A DNA stretch of 6,296 nt from Hyphomicrobiales bacterium (GTDB lineage: Bacteria > Pseudomonadota > Alphaproteobacteria > Rhizobiales > Aestuariivirgaceae): positions 1 through 6,296 of the forward strand of contig JAAURV010000196.1 in assembly GCA_012032065.1 (NCBI GenBank), in the 5' to 3' direction. Both the position numbers and the translations under genes were made by a program. The notes under the pieces were generated by a model. It saw nothing but the letters and a program-made list of their open reading frames with translations, was not told the origin of the DNA and ran no database searches. Positions within the stretch are counted from its first letter, which is position 1; every line of letters begins with the position of its first letter. Of this stretch, positions 5,890 to 6,296 are shown piece by piece.

Positions 5890-6296
5890 ATCTCCCCTGC
5901 AACACAAACGGCACGCCCTCATAGGCGTCCTCGCCGCGGCCGATCGACTGGATGGCCTTCACCATCCGGCCATCCCGGCCCAGCAGTTGATCCGCGTAGG
6001 CGATCATCAGGGCATTGGGAGTGGCGGAAGGCGAGGCATCGCGCAGTTCCCCGGCCAGCGCATGTTCATCCGCATGCGGGTGAAGAAGGCATTGTGCCAT
6101 GTAGGCGCTGGCGGTCGAGCGGCTGATCCCGGCCCAGCAGTGGATCACCATGGGCGCCTCGCGGCCCCAGCCGCGGATGAAACTCAGGATTTGTCGGACC
6201 GTCTCCTCGCTCGGCGCCGTGAAGCCTGGGCATTGGGCGCGGCAATGTCATGGAAAAGTGAGCTTCAAAATGTTTTCTCCGCCTCCACCCCGATCG
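5888..6296 (-). pseudogene. Protein tyrosine phosphatase-like protein (HCxxGxxRS P-loop), 5' end outside window, two frame breaks
   Basis: The conserved part reads on the minus strand from the right edge to the TAG at 5888-5890. It contains the cysteine-phosphatase P-loop VIHCWAGISRSTASAY, with the nucleophile Cys encoded at 6137-6139 and its HCxxGxxRS partner Arg at 6119-6121. Downstream come LRDASPSATPN, LLGRDGRMVKAI and IGRG, a pattern of the alphaproteobacterial predicted tyrosine phosphatases (COG5350 type, from memory). These remove phosphate from protein tyrosines in the cytosol; the substrate is unknown. Upstream the expected sequence is spread over three frames: ENILKLTF, then HDIAAP, then CPGFTAPSEETVRQILSFIRGW, running into the P-loop. 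The breaks are at about 6253-6256 (an extra base, probably in the AAAA run) and 6232-6235 (one base missing). The Met at 6149-6151 is not the true start because it lies next to the P-loop. The catalytic part is intact, so sequence error is as likely as decay. Confidence 0.78.

Overview
The window looks like a chromosomal stretch from a high-GC Gram-negative bacterium, most likely an alphaproteobacterium. The clues are the alphaproteobacterial style of the branched-chain aminotransferase and of the small tyrosine phosphatase, the GC-rich codon use, and the long intergenic palindrome. The assignment is inferred from sequence style and no species is claimed.

Layout from left to right. Positions 1-994 hold the 3' end of an Rhs/YD-repeat polymorphic toxin gene: the conserved core, a DPDG-type junction and a Cys-rich C-terminal toxin tip. 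Its stop codon overlaps (ATGA) the start of a 174-residue immunity-type gene (991-1515). The tip and immunity gene are clearly more AT-rich than the rest of the window, as expected for an exchangeable toxin-immunity cassette. A 38-bp tandem duplication plus a partial third copy (1503-1608) begins inside the last codons of the immunity gene. Next come a minus-strand VOC (glyoxalase-like) gene (1743-2099), a roughly 155-bp nested palindromic element (2141-2295), a branched-chain aminotransferase broken by a frameshift just after its PLP lysine (2343-3199), an intergenic region with a possible terminator and promoter (3200-3508), a large S8 (subtilisin-type) serine peptidase with three frameshifts (3509-5851), a shared terminator hairpin (5861-5889), and a minus-strand tyrosine phosphatase that runs off the right edge (5888-6296).

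The genes do not form one pathway. Only the Rhs tip and immunity gene form an obvious functional pair; the others look like separate transcription units. At least seven single-base reading-frame shifts break otherwise well-conserved proteins whose catalytic residues are intact. This points to sequence or assembly errors, or very recent decay, rather than old pseudogenes. No convincing new multi-gene system was found. The best leads are the Cys-rich Rhs toxin with its immunity partner and flanking repeats, and the unusual S8 peptidase, which has no visible signal peptide and a long C-terminal beta-rich region.
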